DNA of 64,000 nucleotides, taken from Curtobacterium sp. MCJR17_055. Lineage in GTDB: Bacteria > Actinomycetota > Actinomycetes > Actinomycetales > Microbacteriaceae. Each line of letters begins with the position of its first letter. Within the stretch, counting starts at the first letter, position 1. The notes below the pieces were generated by a model. That model had not been told where the DNA came from. It did not search any database and worked only from the letters and a program-made list of their open reading frames with translations. Position numbers and translations under genes: made by a program. The stretch spans positions 186,001 through 250,000 of the forward strand of contig NZ_QKLF01000006.1 of NCBI RefSeq assembly GCF_003224335.1, in the 5' to 3' direction. This document shows positions 42,507 through 52,391 of this stretch, in pieces.

Positions 42507-44564
42507 ATGAAGGCGAACACCTTCTGCAAGATCGGCGTCACGTTCGGGGCGACCGCCCTGATCGTCGGTGCCCTCGCCGTGCCGGCCGCCCAGGCGGACC
42601 CGGCCGGCAACGCGTTCGGCACCCTCGTCGGACTCGGCTCGGACACCACGCAGGACGTCATGAACGGCGTGGCGACGGCCGTCGGCGGCGGACAGATCGC
42701 CTCCTACGACGCGGCGAACGCCGGTCCCTCGGTGGTCACCCGTGCCGGCGGCAAGGCGATCCCGCGCGTGTCCGGATCCGGTGCCGGTCGTGACGCGCTC
42801 CTCGTCGCCATCGGTGCGATCGCCAGCAAGTCCGGCGTCGCGCTGGCCGACGGCACGAGCACGACGGTCGACTCCTCGGTGGTCGGTCAGCTCGACTTCG
42901 CCCGGTCCTCGAGCGGCCCGTCGAGCACCGCGTCCGACGGCGTCGTCGCGTACGTCCCGTTCGCCCGCGACGCCGTCGACGTGGCGTACGCCCCCGGCAG
43001 CCAGCTCGCGAAGGTCCCCTTCTTCGTCGGCGACGGCACCCAGGCGAAGACCGCCCCGACCCTGTGGAACGTGTACCGCGGCGACGTCACCCACGCCTAC
43101 TTCAGGGCCGACGGCTCGTACGACTCCGTCGGCTCGTCCGCCACCGGCCCCGACGGCACCACGGCCGTGAAGATCAAGCCGCTCCTGCCGAAGTTCGGCT
43201 CGGGCACCCGCAGCTACTTCCTCGGCAAGCTCGGCCTCACCGACGCCTCCGGCTTCACCTCGACCAGCCCGTTCGTGTCCGACACGGTGGCCGGTGAGCC
43301 GATCGAGGAGCACAACGGCCAGGCGATCGTCGACAGCACCACCGGGGGAACGCTCGCCCTCGCCCCGTTCTCGGTCAGCCAGTGGGTCGCGCAGGCGAAC
43401 GGCGTCGGCTCGGTCAAGGACCGTCGCCACGGCGTGGTGCTCGCGCCGCTGAGCGTCGTCGACGGCAAGCAGGCCCCGGCCACCACCGGCAGCGGCTCGT
43501 CGTACGCGACCAACCCCGCGTACGCCGGCTTCGTCCGCGACGTCTACAACATCGTGCCGTCCCGCCTGGCCGACGACCCGTCGAGCGCGATCGCGAAGAC
43601 CTTCGTGGGCAAGGACTCGCTCGTCTGCAAGCAGACCGCCACGATCGCGGCCTACGGCTTCCTCCCGGAGCCCGCCACCACGCCGGCGACCACCTGCGGC
43701 TACGACCAGCTGCGCTCGGTCACCGCGTCCCCGAGCACCACGAAGCTCACCGTCCCGGCGACGGCCACGGCGGGCAAGGCCGTCACCGCATCGGTCTCCG
43801 TCGACTCGTTCGGCGCGGGCGGTGGCACGGTCAAGGTGTTCAAGGGCACCACGGTCGTGGGCATCGGCACGATCGCGCGCGGCGCCACGACCGGCACCGC
43901 CTCGGTCACCCTGCCCGCCGGATCGGCCTCGGTCACGGCGCTGTTCGTCCCGGCGCTCGCCGGTGTCGCGTCCAGCAGCTCCGCGCCGTCCACCGTCGAC
44001 GTGGCCCCTGCGACCGCCGTGGCACTGACCGCCCCGAAGCTCACGGTCGGCAAGACCGCGAAGGTGGCCGTGACGGTCACCGGCGCGGACGCAGCCGGCG
44101 GCACGGTCACGCTGAAGAACGGCAAGGAGACCCTCGGCACCGCCCAGGTGGCCGCTGCCGGCACCGCGACCGTCTCGTTCGTCCCGAAGGCGGCCTCGTA
44201 CAAGCTCAGCGCGGTCTACGTCGGGAAGGCGTCGGGCACGACCGTGACGAGCCCGACCGTGTCCGCCGCGGCGGCCAAGGGCACCGCGACCGTCACGGTC
44301 AGCGCGATCAAGTCGGTCAAGGCCTCGGCCAAGGCGAAGGTCGCCGTCCGGGTCTCCGGCGCCGGCTCGGTGCCGACCGGGACCGTCACCGTCAAGGAGG
44401 GCAGCAAGAAGCTCGCCTCCGGCACCGTGTCGAGCAAGGACGGCCGCGTGACCGTCACCCTGCCGAAGCTGAAGGCCGGCACCCACAAGCTGACCGTGTC
44501 CTACGGCGGCAGCACGACCTGGAACAGCGCCAGCAAGGCCGCGACCCTCAAGGTCACCAAGTAA
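42507..44564 (+). CDS. Secreted periplasmic-binding-like protein with C-terminal Ig-like repeats
   Basis: A 685-residue protein. A signal peptide (cleavage near AQA-DPAG) precedes a binding-protein-like domain with GLGSDTTQDVMN, IPRVSGSGAGRDALL and LDFARSSSGPSS, which resembles the ligand-binding loops of PstS-type proteins (residues 30-400). The rest is three bacterial Ig-like domains of about 90 residues (each with a Gly-T-V-x-V/L-K/F strand pattern, for example GGTVTLKNGKETLG and TGTVTVKEGSKKLA). No membrane helix, lipobox or sortase signal is seen at the C-terminus, so it may be released or held by wall contacts. AAAGGA lies 9 nt upstream of the ATG. Confidence 0.78.
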   Translation: MKANTFCKIGVTFGATALIVGALAVPAAQADPAGNAFGTLVGLGSDTTQDVMNGVATAVGGGQIASYDAANAGPSVVTRAGGKAIPRVSGSGAGRDALLVAIGAIASKSGVALADGTSTTVDSSVVGQLDFARSSSGPSSTASDGVVAYVPFARDAVDVAYAPGSQLAKVPFFVGDGTQAKTAPTLWNVYRGDVTHAYFRADGSYDSVGSSATGPDGTTAVKIKPLLPKFGSGTRSYFLGKLGLTDASGFTSTSPFVSDTVAGEPIEEHNGQAIVDSTTGGTLALAPFSVSQWVAQANGVGSVKDRRHGVVLAPLSVVDGKQAPATTGSGSSYATNPAYAGFVRDVYNIVPSRLADDPSSAIAKTFVGKDSLVCKQTATIAAYGFLPEPATTPATTCGYDQLRSVTASPSTTKLTVPATATAGKAVTASVSVDSFGAGGGTVKVFKGTTVVGIGTIARGATTGTASVTLPAGSASVTALFVPALAGVASSSSAPSTVDVAPATAVALTAPKLTVGKTAKVAVTVTGADAAGGTVTLKNGKETLGTAQVAAAGTATVSFVPKAASYKLSAVYVGKASGTTVTSPTVSAAAAKGTATVTVSAIKSVKASAKAKVAVRVSGAGSVPTGTVTVKEGSKKLASGTVSSKDGRVTVTLPKLKAGTHKLTVSYGGSTTWNSASKAATLKVTK

Positions 44565-44631
44565 CACCCCCTGCCCGGTCGGCCGCACCGCGGCCGACCG
44601 GGCCCCTCCCACCACTGCGATGGACGAGACC

Positions 44632-45645
44632 ATGACCAGCACCCCCTCCCGACGGGACCGGCCGGCCCGACGGCTGCCCGTCCTGCGCCGGCCGACCTCC
44701 CGACGCACGGTCCGTCGACCTGCCGTCCGCCGCCCGACCAGCGGGTGGTCGACGGAGCCCGTCGGCCCCGCCGCCCGGGCACTCCCGGTACTCGGCCGGC
44801 CCGAGCGGTGGCGGTTCGGCGGGTCCGCGCTCGTCGTGGTCGGGTTGCTGCTGGTCGGGTTCGCGTTGCAGTTCATCGCCGTCTCGCAGGTCTCGTACGT
44901 CCGCGACCAGCAGCTCGCCCTCGACGCCTACCGGTTCGAGCTCGCGAACGCGACCGCCCCCGTGGGGCAGACCGGGCCCGACGGCCGTCTCGTCGCGGAC
45001 GGCACCCCGGTCGCCCTCCTCCGGGTCCCCGCGATCGGCCTGCGCTCGGTCGTCCTCCAGGGCACCACGTCGGACGTCACGCGGTCCGGCCCGGGTCACC
45101 GGCGGGACACCCCGCTCCCCGGACAGGCGGGGGCGAGTGTCGTGTACGGACGCCAGACGGCCTACGGCGGCCCGTTCGGCCGCATCGCCGAGCTGCACCG
45201 CGGCGACACCCTCACCGCCACCACCGGCCAGGGCACCGCCCGGTACCGCGTGACCGACGTGCGCCGGACCGGCGACCCCGTCCCGGCCCCGATGGCGGTC
45301 GGTGACGGTCGGCTGACACTCGTCTCCGGTGCCGGGCTGCCGTTCCTTCCGCACTCCGTCGTCCGCGTCGACGCCGAGCTGGTGTCCGACCCGGCGCCGA
45401 CCCCCACCCCGGCCTTCGGCTACTCCAGCCTCGAACCCCGCGAGCTCACGATGGCCGGCGACGGGACGGTCTGGCCGTTCGTGGTGCTCGGGCTCATCGT
45501 GCTCGCCGCGATGGTCGCGCTCTTCACGGTCGGGATGCGCCTGTGGGGCCACCGGCAGACCGTCGTGGTGGCCGTCCCCGTCGTGCTCGCCGTCGGACTC
45601 TTCGCGGCCTCGCAGCTCACCCTCCTGCTCCCCAACCTGATGTGA
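44632..45645 (+). CDS. Sortase-fold pseudoenzyme within the phosphate locus
   Basis: A 337-residue membrane protein: a long Arg/Pro-rich cytoplasmic N-terminus, one helix (about residues 60-85), an extracellular sortase-like domain (about residues 120-255), then two C-terminal helices. The domain follows class E sortases ([53 protein letters not shown]), but the catalytic His position reads YGRQ (Arg174) and the catalytic Cys position reads LTLVSGAG (Gly233). The usual Arg is also not found. It is therefore probably inactive as a transpeptidase and may serve as a docking or scaffold protein. ATG 44620 is an alternative start. It sits 17 nt before pstB. Confidence 0.78.
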   Translation: MTSTPSRRDRPARRLPVLRRPTSRRTVRRPAVRRPTSGWSTEPVGPAARALPVLGRPERWRFGGSALVVVGLLLVGFALQFIAVSQVSYVRDQQLALDAYRFELANATAPVGQTGPDGRLVADGTPVALLRVPAIGLRSVVLQGTTSDVTRSGPGHRRDTPLPGQAGASVVYGRQTAYGGPFGRIAELHRGDTLTATTGQGTARYRVTDVRRTGDPVPAPMAVGDGRLTLVSGAGLPFLPHSVVRVDAELVSDPAPTPTPAFGYSSLEPRELTMAGDGTVWPFVVLGLIVLAAMVALFTVGMRLWGHRQTVVVAVPVVLAVGLFAASQLTLLLPNLM

Positions 45646-45662
45646 CCGGAAAGGCCACCACC

Positions 45663-46550
45663 ATGACCGACACCGCCACCACGGTCGACGAGTTCGACAG
45701 CTGGTTCGCCCCCGGCACCGCCCCCGGCGCAGTCATCGGCACCGACACCCCGACCGAGCTCCTCCCGACGCTCACCCCGGCCACCCTCGACGCCCGTGAC
45801 GTGTCCGCCTGGTTCGGCGACCACAAGGTCCTCGACCGGGTCTCGCTGACCATGCCGGCCGGTCAGGTCACCGCGCTCATCGGGCCGTCCGGGTGCGGCA
45901 AGAGCACGTTCCTCCGGACGCTCAACCGCATGCACGAACTCGTCCCCACGGCGTCGCTCGCGGGCGAGGTGCTGCTCGACGACGTCGACATCTACGACGC
46001 CTCCCGCCGCATCACCGAGGCACGACGCCAGATCGGCATGGTGTTCCAGAAGCCGAACCCGTTCCCCGCGATGAGCATCGCCGACAACGTCCTCGCCGGC
46101 CTCGCCCTCACCGGGGTCAAACTCGACAAGAACGCGAAGACCGACCTGGTCGAGGAGACCCTGACCAAGGCCGGGCTCTGGAACGAGGTCAAGGACCGCC
46201 TCCGGCAGGCGGGCGGCGGGCTCTCCGGCGGCCAGCAGCAGCGCCTCTGCATCGCCCGGTCGCTGGCGGTCCGGCCGCGGGTCCTCCTGATGGACGAACC
46301 GTGCTCCGCCCTCGACCCGACGTCGACGCGCCGCATCGAGCAGACCATCACCGAACTGGCGCGGGACGTCACCGTCGTCATCGTCACGCACAACATGCAG
46401 CAGGCCCAGCGTGTCTCCGACCGGTGCGCCTTCTTCCTGGCCGAGGCCGGCACCCCGGGCGCGATCGTCGAGCACGGTCCGACCGACGCGATGTTCGGTG
46501 CGCCGCAGGACCCGCGCACCGCCGACTACGTCAACGGCCGGTTCGGGTAG
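45663..46550 (+). CDS. pstB: Phosphate ABC transporter ATPase PstB
   Basis: A 295-residue ATPase that drives PstCA. Walker A is [19 protein letters not shown], the family-specific QKPNPFP follows, the signature is [16 protein letters not shown], Walker B is [12 protein letters not shown] and the switch region is VTHNMQQA. A 40-residue N-terminal extension (WFAPGTAPG and on) precedes the ABC core, longer than usual. GGAAAGG lies upstream of the ATG. It is the last gene of the locus; no phoU is in the window. Confidence 0.95.
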   Translation: MTDTATTVDEFDSWFAPGTAPGAVIGTDTPTELLPTLTPATLDARDVSAWFGDHKVLDRVSLTMPAGQVTALIGPSGCGKSTFLRTLNRMHELVPTASLAGEVLLDDVDIYDASRRITEARRQIGMVFQKPNPFPAMSIADNVLAGLALTGVKLDKNAKTDLVEETLTKAGLWNEVKDRLRQAGGGLSGGQQQRLCIARSLAVRPRVLLMDEPCSALDPTSTRRIEQTITELARDVTVVIVTHNMQQAQRVSDRCAFFLAEAGTPGAIVEHGPTDAMFGAPQDPRTADYVNGRFG

Positions 46551-46592
46551 GCGGAGCGCGCCACCGCCGGGCGGCACGTCCCGACCGCACGG

Positions 46593-46598
46593 TACAGT
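46593..46598 (+). promoter_or_regulatory. -10 box TACAGT for the GH18 gene
   Basis: TACAGT is followed by 6 nt and the GTG at 46605. It shows that the GH18 gene is not simply the tail of the pst operon. Confidence 0.5.
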
Positions 46599-46604
46599 CG
46601 GCGC

Positions 46605-47615
46605 GTGCAGCGACGATCAGTGGTGGTGACGGCCGGCGTGCTCGCGGCGGGCCTCGTGCTCGGCGGAGGTGCCACAGCGGGTGCGGTGACGACCGAGGCG
46701 TACATCGGCCCCGGTCCGCACGCGGTGTCCCGTGTCGCGGACGCCGGACAGCGGGCGACCACGATCGGCGTGGACGGCGTCACCCTCCGGGACGACGGGA
46801 AGGCCCTCGCCGCGGCACCCGACGGCCTGGCGCGTCTCGCCCGCACGGCACACGCGGCCGGTGCCCGGTCGGAGCTGCTCGTGAGCAACTTCTCGGAGAC
46901 CCTGGGCGATTTCTCGCCCGAGACGGGCACGGCCCTGCTCGCCGACGCGACGAACCGCGACCGCGTGGCCCGCGCGCTCGCCCGGACGGCGCAGCGCGAC
47001 GGCTTCGACGGCGTGCAGATCGACCTCGAGTCCCTGCGGGAGCAGGACCGACCGGGCCTCGTCGCGTTCATCGACGCGGTACGGGCGGCGGTCCGCGAGC
47101 GACTGGGCCCGAGCGCGAGGACGTCCATCGCCGTGATGGCCTCGACGGACCGGGCGGGCTACCGCGACACCGGCTACGACCTGCGGGAGATCGCCCGCCG
47201 TGTCGACCGGGTCGTGCTCATGACCTACGACCAGCACGGGCCGTGGAGCGGTCCGGGGACGATCGGTGCCCTCCCGTGGACGCGGCAGGTCGTCCGGGCG
47301 GCGCAGTCCGCCGGCGTCCCGCGCGGTCACATCGACCTGGGCGTCGCCGGGTACGGGTACGTGTGGGGCCCCGGGGCCGTGGACCGCTCGTTGACCGTGG
47401 CGCACGCGGCACGGCTGGCGGGGGACCGGGCACGGTGGTCGGCGCCCAACGGCGAGTGGTCGGCGACGCTTGCGGACGGTCGGGAGCTGCACTGGTCCGA
47501 CGCCCGCTCCTACCGGGTGCGCCAGGACCTGGCCCGCGAGCTCTCGCTGCACGGCGTCGCGATGTGGTCCCTGGACTCCATGCCGCTGCCCAAGGACCGT
47601 CCGCGCAACCGGTGA
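46605..47615 (+). CDS. Secreted glycoside hydrolase family 18 protein
   Basis: A 336-residue protein with a signal peptide (cleavage near AGA-VTTE) and a GH18 TIM barrel. The catalytic strand reads FDGVQIDLES, the DxxDxDxE pattern with a Val in one Asp position and the acid Glu intact. The VLMTYDQHGPWSGPG and AMWSLDSM segments match strands 6 and 8 of YaaH/SleL-like members. These act on peptidoglycan or chitin-like N-acetylglucosamine polymers. It lies between pst and the MoxR operon. Confidence 0.83.
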   Translation: MQRRSVVVTAGVLAAGLVLGGGATAGAVTTEAYIGPGPHAVSRVADAGQRATTIGVDGVTLRDDGKALAAAPDGLARLARTAHAAGARSELLVSNFSETLGDFSPETGTALLADATNRDRVARALARTAQRDGFDGVQIDLESLREQDRPGLVAFIDAVRAAVRERLGPSARTSIAVMASTDRAGYRDTGYDLREIARRVDRVVLMTYDQHGPWSGPGTIGALPWTRQVVRAAQSAGVPRGHIDLGVAGYGYVWGPGAVDRSLTVAHAARLAGDRARWSAPNGEWSATLADGRELHWSDARSYRVRQDLARELSLHGVAMWSLDSMPLPKDRPRNR

Positions 47616-47647
47616 CACATCCTCCGCTGGCTGTCATCGCGCCGGGG

Positions 47648-47653
47648 TAGCAT
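47648..47653 (+). promoter_or_regulatory. -10 box TAGCAT for the MoxR operon
   Basis: TAGCAT lies 34 nt before the GTG at 47688, which has an AGGAG box. This gene therefore has a normal leader, unlike many others in the window. Confidence 0.45.
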
Positions 47654-47687
47654 CGCCGCACATCGACCCCGTGGCGAGGAGACCTGC

Positions 47688-48680
47688 GTGCCGGACCTGA
47701 CCCACCGAACCGTCCCGATCGACGTGATCCAGGAAGCCGGGGCGGCCATCGCCTCGTCGGTCGCGACCGTGGTGGACGGCAAGCCCGACGCGATCCGCAC
47801 GGCCCTCACCGTCATGCTCGCCGAGGGCCACCTGCTCGTCGAGGACGTCCCCGGCGTCGGCAAGACCGTGCTCGCGAAGGCGCTCGGGGCGTCTGTCGGG
47901 GGGTCGGTCAACCGAATCCAGTTCACGTCCGACATGCTCCCGTCCGACGTCACCGGCGTGAACATCTACGACCAGTCGTCCGGCACCTTCCGGTTCTCAC
48001 CGGGGCCGGTCTTCGCGAACGTCGTCATCGGCGACGAGATCAACCGCACCAGTCCGAAGACCCAGTCGGCCCTGCTCGAGGCCATGGCGGAGTCGCAGGT
48101 GACCGTCGACGGCGTCACCCGGCCGCTCGAGTCCCCGTTCATGATCGTCGCCACGCAGAACCCGGTCGACATGGAGGGCACCTACCCACTGCCGGAGGCC
48201 CAGCGGGACCGCTTCATGGCCCGCATCGCGATGGGGTACCCGAGCGCCGGGGCGGAACGGCGGATGCTGTCAGCTCGGGGGGCGCACGACCCGCTCGGCG
48301 ACCTGCGCCCGGTCGTCGACGTCGACACCCTGCGGTCGATGATCGCCGCCGTCCGCACCGTGCACGTCGCCGCGGACGTCGAGGCGTACATCGTCGAGAT
48401 CGTCCGCGTCACCCGCACGCACCCCGACCTGCTGCTCGGCGCGAGCCCCCGTGCGACCCTGCACCTGGCGCAGGCCGCCCGCGCCGCCGCGGCCCTCGCT
48501 GGACGCCCGTTCGTCACCCCGGACGACGTCGCGGCGCTCGCGCCGGTGGTCCTCGCCCACCGACTCGTCCCGGTCGCCCGCGGACTCGGGGGCGCGGCAG
48601 AGGACACCGCCCGCGAGATCGTCGTCCGCATCGTCGCCGACACCGCGGTGCCCTTCACCGCCACGCCCGTCCGGTCCTGA
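47688..48680 (+). CDS. MoxR-family AAA+ ATPase
   Basis: A 330-residue MoxR ATPase. Walker A is [15 protein letters not shown], Walker B is [22 protein letters not shown] and the sensor region is [23 protein letters not shown]. With the following DUF58 and transglutaminase-like proteins it forms a standard three-gene chaperone/envelope module. The GTG has AGGAG 8 nt upstream. The stop overlaps the DUF58 start by one base. Confidence 0.92.
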   Translation: MPDLTHRTVPIDVIQEAGAAIASSVATVVDGKPDAIRTALTVMLAEGHLLVEDVPGVGKTVLAKALGASVGGSVNRIQFTSDMLPSDVTGVNIYDQSSGTFRFSPGPVFANVVIGDEINRTSPKTQSALLEAMAESQVTVDGVTRPLESPFMIVATQNPVDMEGTYPLPEAQRDRFMARIAMGYPSAGAERRMLSARGAHDPLGDLRPVVDVDTLRSMIAAVRTVHVAADVEAYIVEIVRVTRTHPDLLLGASPRATLHLAQAARAAAALAGRPFVTPDDVAALAPVVLAHRLVPVARGLGGAAEDTAREIVVRIVADTAVPFTATPVRS

Positions 48681-50014
48681 TGGCGGACCAGCGTCCCCTC
48701 GCCGGGCGGCGAGCGCGTCGCACCGGCGCGACGCGCTCGGTGCTGTCCCGGTACGGACGGCGGGGGCTCGGGATGCTGCGGCGCACGCCGTTCCCCCGCC
48801 CGACGCTCCGCGGCTGGACCGTGACGGTGGCCGGCATCGGCCTCGTCCTCGCCGGACTGGCGACGTCGATGAGCGTCGCCGTGACCGCCGGGCTGCTCCT
48901 CGTCGTCCTCGTCGTGCTCGGCGTCGTGACCGCACTCGCCGTGGCGGCGCCGCTCCGGGCCTCCCGGTCGGCACCTCGCGCGGTCGTGCAGGTCGGCGAG
49001 GTCTACCGGGAGCGGGTGACGCTCCGCGGCTCCGGCATGCGGTTCGCACCACGGTCGACGCTGCTCGTCACCGAGCAGCTCGACGACCTGTTCGTCAGCA
49101 CGGCGGAGCCGACGTCGCTCCTGGCCGTCGGGCCGGCGACGCCGCCGGCCGTGCTCGACGTCGAGGCCCTCGCGATCTCCCGGGGGCGCGGCCTGGTCGG
49201 CCCGGTGACGGTCCGTGTCGAGGACCCCTTCGGCCTGCTGCGGATCGACCGGCCCGTCGTGTCCGCGGAGGAGGTCGTCGTCGTGCCCGGGTCCGTCCCG
49301 CTCGCGGCGCTCGACTCCGCAGCGCTCGCCGGGGCCGTGTCCGCCGACGAGGGGCGGGTCGGGCAGGGCGGGTCCGCCGACGACAGTGAACTGCGCCCCT
49401 ACCGGCCCGGCGACCCGATCCGCCGTGTGCACTGGGGGCAGAGCGCCAAGCGGGGCGACCTGCACGTGCGCCAGACCACCCAGGCCCAGCCGCCGGAGGC
49501 GGTCCTCGCGCTGGACGTGCGACGGGAGTCGTACCAGCAGCTCGGCCGGGACGACCTGGCCGAACTCGCCGACCTCGGTGGCGACCAGGCCTTCGAGCAC
49601 GCCGTCGTGGTGGCTGCCAGCGTCGCCCGGGCGCTGTCGGCGCGGACCTCGCGCGTGGCCCTCGTGACCGACGGACCCGGCGGGGACGTCCGGCACAGCG
49701 GCGACGCCGGCGGGCTGTCCGAGGTCCTCGTCGGGCTCGCGGACGTCTCCGTGCGGAGCGGTGCCCGCGACGTGCCCGAGGTGCTGCACGGCGTCCGGGG
49801 CCGGGACGTCCACGGGATGACGGCCGTGGTGACCGGACACTGCACCCTCGACCAGGCCGCGGAACTCGTGTCCGCCACGAACGGGTCGAGCCGCGGCCTG
49901 CTCGTCACGGTGGTGCCGCCGGACCCGGCCGTGCGGGGCGTCCTCGACCGGGCCGGATGGCGCGTGGTCGTCGTCCCGGTGCCGGGCAGCACGACGGCGG
50001 GGCATGCCCGGTGA
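48680..50014 (+). CDS. DUF58 membrane protein of the MoxR module
   Basis: A 444-residue protein with a basic N-terminus, two adjacent helices (residues about 45-95) and a soluble region. The DUF58 hallmark ELRPYRPGDPIRRVHWGQSAKRGDLHVRQ is at about residues 236-263. A VWA-like domain usually follows this motif, and ALDVRR fits its start. It is thought to be a client-binding partner of MoxR; the exact role is unknown. ATG overlaps the MoxR stop (TGATG). Confidence 0.9.
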   Translation: MADQRPLAGRRARRTGATRSVLSRYGRRGLGMLRRTPFPRPTLRGWTVTVAGIGLVLAGLATSMSVAVTAGLLLVVLVVLGVVTALAVAAPLRASRSAPRAVVQVGEVYRERVTLRGSGMRFAPRSTLLVTEQLDDLFVSTAEPTSLLAVGPATPPAVLDVEALAISRGRGLVGPVTVRVEDPFGLLRIDRPVVSAEEVVVVPGSVPLAALDSAALAGAVSADEGRVGQGGSADDSELRPYRPGDPIRRVHWGQSAKRGDLHVRQTTQAQPPEAVLALDVRRESYQQLGRDDLAELADLGGDQAFEHAVVVAASVARALSARTSRVALVTDGPGGDVRHSGDAGGLSEVLVGLADVSVRSGARDVPEVLHGVRGRDVHGMTAVVTGHCTLDQAAELVSATNGSSRGLLVTVVPPDPAVRGVLDRAGWRVVVVPVPGSTTAGHAR

Positions 50015-50045
50015 CCGCCGACCCGACCGCGGACGGACAGCACGC

Positions 50046-52391
50046 ATGACCGCCACCAACCCGAGCCGCCCTCGGCCCCACGTCGACGTCCGCGAGGTCC
50101 TCGCCCGCGACGACCGCCGGCCGGACCGTCCCGACGCCCGCGTCGTCGCACTGGCCCCGGTGCCGGTGCTCGTCGCCGCCCTCGCGATCCGTCCGCTCGT
50201 GCAGGGGACCGCGTGGTGGGTGTCCGGCGTGCTCGTCACCGCCGTGCTCGTCGCCGTCGTGCTCGCGTTCCGGTCCCGCCCGCGCGGCGCCCGCTTCGTC
50301 GCGCTCGTCGCCACGCTCATCGTCACCTCGTGCGGGGTCGCGCTCCTCAACGGCTCGGCACCGCTCAGCTGGCTCGACCAGAGCGGTGCGCTCGGACAGA
50401 CGCTCGCGGCCATCCGGCTCAACCCCGCGCCGCTGCCGCAGACCGACGCGATCCGCCTCGTCGTCACCGTCGCGATCGCGTGGGTCGCCGGCGCGTCGCT
50501 GTTCCTGGCCGCGATCGCCCCGACGGCGGCGCTCGCTGCCGTGCCCGCGCTCGTGATCCTGCTCGTGCCGGGGATCATCACGGGGGAGGCCCCGTCCGTG
50601 TGGCTCGTGGTCCTCACCGCGCTCGCCTTCCTCGCGCTCCTCTGGACGTCCGTCCGTCCGGTGCAGCGGGCGCTCCCGGCCGCTGTGGTCGGTGCGATGG
50701 GGCTCGTCGTCGCGGTCGGGCTGCCGACCCTCGTGCCGCTCGACTCGGGGTGGCTCTCCGGCGTCACCGGCTCGGTCCGGTCGCCGATCCAGCCGGGCCG
50801 TCCGGGGACGCTGCTCGAGCTCGGGCAGGACCTCCGTCGCCCGAGCGAGCTCGAGGTGTTCCGGTACCGGTCGGCCGACGGGCAGCCGCAGTACCTGAAG
50901 CTCGCCGACCTCGACGAGTTCGGGACCGGGGACTGGGTCCCGACCGTGACGGACGCCAGCACCGCCGACACCGCCGACCAGTCCCGGTGGGCGGTCGGCG
51001 TGAACCCGCGGCTCGCCGGCCGTACCGACGTGACGGTCCGCATCACCGGGCTGTCGAGCAACTACCTGCCCCTGCCGGCGGGGGCGATGTCGGTCGAGTC
51101 GCAGTCGACCAACCTGGACCTCACCCAGTGGCGCTGGTCGGGCGACACGAACACGGTCCGGTCCGCCGGGCCGGCGACCGCGCGCGGCGCCACGTACGAG
51201 GCGTACGGCGCATCGGTGTCGGCGAACGCCTACCTCGACGCCGTGGCCGCGTCGGGGCGGCTCGGCCAGGCGGACGGCCGCGGCTTCCGCACCCCGTCCG
51301 CGGCGCAGCTCCGGACCGACACCGCGCTCCCGGACGACCTGCCGGCGGTGATCGCCGACACCGCCGCCCGGGTCGAGGGGTCGACGACGGGCGACTACGA
51401 GCGGGCACGTGCGCTCGAGCAGTGGTTCCGCAGCGGGCTGTTCGAGTACTCGGAGACGGCCCCCGTCGAGCGCGGGTACGACGGCGACAGCATGGACGTC
51501 GTCGCGACCTTCCTGCGGGAGCGATCGGGCTACTGCGTGCACTTCGCCTCCGCGATGGCGGTCATGGCCCGCACGCTCGGCATCCCGTCCCGCATCGCGG
51601 TGGGGTACCGGGCCGGAGGCGCGAAGGAGGACGGCGAGTACACGGTGTCGAACCGGCAGCTGCACTCGTGGCCGGAGCTGTACATCCGCGGGGCCGGCTG
51701 GGTCGCGTTCGAGCCCACACCGGCGTCGGACGCCGCCGCGCAGGCCGAGTCCACCCCGACGTCGACGCCGTCGGCCGCCCCCTCCGAGACGCCGTTGCCT
51801 GCTCCTGGCGAGACCACCGCGCCCTCGGCCTCACCGAGCGCCGAGCCGAGTGCGGGGGCCGGGGCGGACGCGACCGGCGGGACGGGCGGTGGGGATGCTT
51901 CCCGGGCCTGGGGCGTGCTCGTCGGACTGCTCGTCGCACTCGTGCTCCTCGTCGCGCCGGGCCTGCTGCGGGCGGTCCGTCGTCGCCGTCGGACGGCCGC
52001 GGTGTCCGCCGGCCGCGACCCGGCCGTGACCGCGTGGCGGGAACTCCTCGACGACCTCGACGACCACGGGTTCGCCCCGGTGTCCGCGTCGCCGGGCGAC
52101 GCCGCCGCCGCCGCGCGGACGGCACGGGCGGTGCTCGGACGGCTCCGTGCGACCGTCCCGTCCGCGGTGGTCCCGCTCCTGGAGACGGTCGTCGACGCGG
52201 TCGACCGGGAACGGTACGCGGCGGGTGGTGCGGCCGACCCGCAGGTGCTCGTGACGGCACTCCGGGAGGCCCGGACCGTGCTGGACGCGGCCGTGTCCCG
52301 CCGGCAGGTGCTGCGGTCGCGGCTGCTCCCGCCGAGCCTGCTGCCCTCGTCGGCGTGGACGCACGGGCGACCGGTCAACGCGGCCGGATGA
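50046..52391 (+). CDS. Membrane transglutaminase-like protein of the MoxR module
   Basis: A 781-residue protein. Five or six N-terminal helices (residues about 35-235), an extracellular region and a transglutaminase core with Cys497 in RSGYCVHFASAMA and His540 in NRQLHSWPELY, followed by the FEPTP end where the third residue of the triad lies. A Ser/Thr/Pro-rich stalk, another helix (about residues 620-640) and a cytoplasmic helical tail follow. It may cleave or crosslink envelope proteins. ATG 50004, overlapping DUF58 by 11 nt, is an alternative start. Its 3' end overlaps the convergent TetR gene by 17 nt. Confidence 0.88.
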   Translation: MTATNPSRPRPHVDVREVLARDDRRPDRPDARVVALAPVPVLVAALAIRPLVQGTAWWVSGVLVTAVLVAVVLAFRSRPRGARFVALVATLIVTSCGVALLNGSAPLSWLDQSGALGQTLAAIRLNPAPLPQTDAIRLVVTVAIAWVAGASLFLAAIAPTAALAAVPALVILLVPGIITGEAPSVWLVVLTALAFLALLWTSVRPVQRALPAAVVGAMGLVVAVGLPTLVPLDSGWLSGVTGSVRSPIQPGRPGTLLELGQDLRRPSELEVFRYRSADGQPQYLKLADLDEFGTGDWVPTVTDASTADTADQSRWAVGVNPRLAGRTDVTVRITGLSSNYLPLPAGAMSVESQSTNLDLTQWRWSGDTNTVRSAGPATARGATYEAYGASVSANAYLDAVAASGRLGQADGRGFRTPSAAQLRTDTALPDDLPAVIADTAARVEGSTTGDYERARALEQWFRSGLFEYSETAPVERGYDGDSMDVVATFLRERSGYCVHFASAMAVMARTLGIPSRIAVGYRAGGAKEDGEYTVSNRQLHSWPELYIRGAGWVAFEPTPASDAAAQAESTPTSTPSAAPSETPLPAPGETTAPSASPSAEPSAGAGADATGGTGGGDASRAWGVLVGLLVALVLLVAPGLLRAVRRRRRTAAVSAGRDPAVTAWRELLDDLDDHGFAPVSASPGDAAAAARTARAVLGRLRATVPSAVVPLLETVVDAVDRERYAAGGAADPQVLVTALREARTVLDAAVSRRQVLRSRLLPPSLLPSSAWTHGRPVNAAG

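Noticed and set aside
39236..42661. A 1141-codon open frame on the minus strand through the phosphate locus
   Set aside because: It is antisense to two genes with clear signal peptides and family motifs; long antisense frames are expected at this GC content. Similar frames at 41934-44876 and 48182-51061 (minus) are rejected for the same reason.
44632..45645. An active class E sortase that would anchor the neighbouring proteins
   Set aside because: The His and Cys positions are Arg and Gly, and the neighbouring surface proteins lack LPXTG/LAXTG signals.
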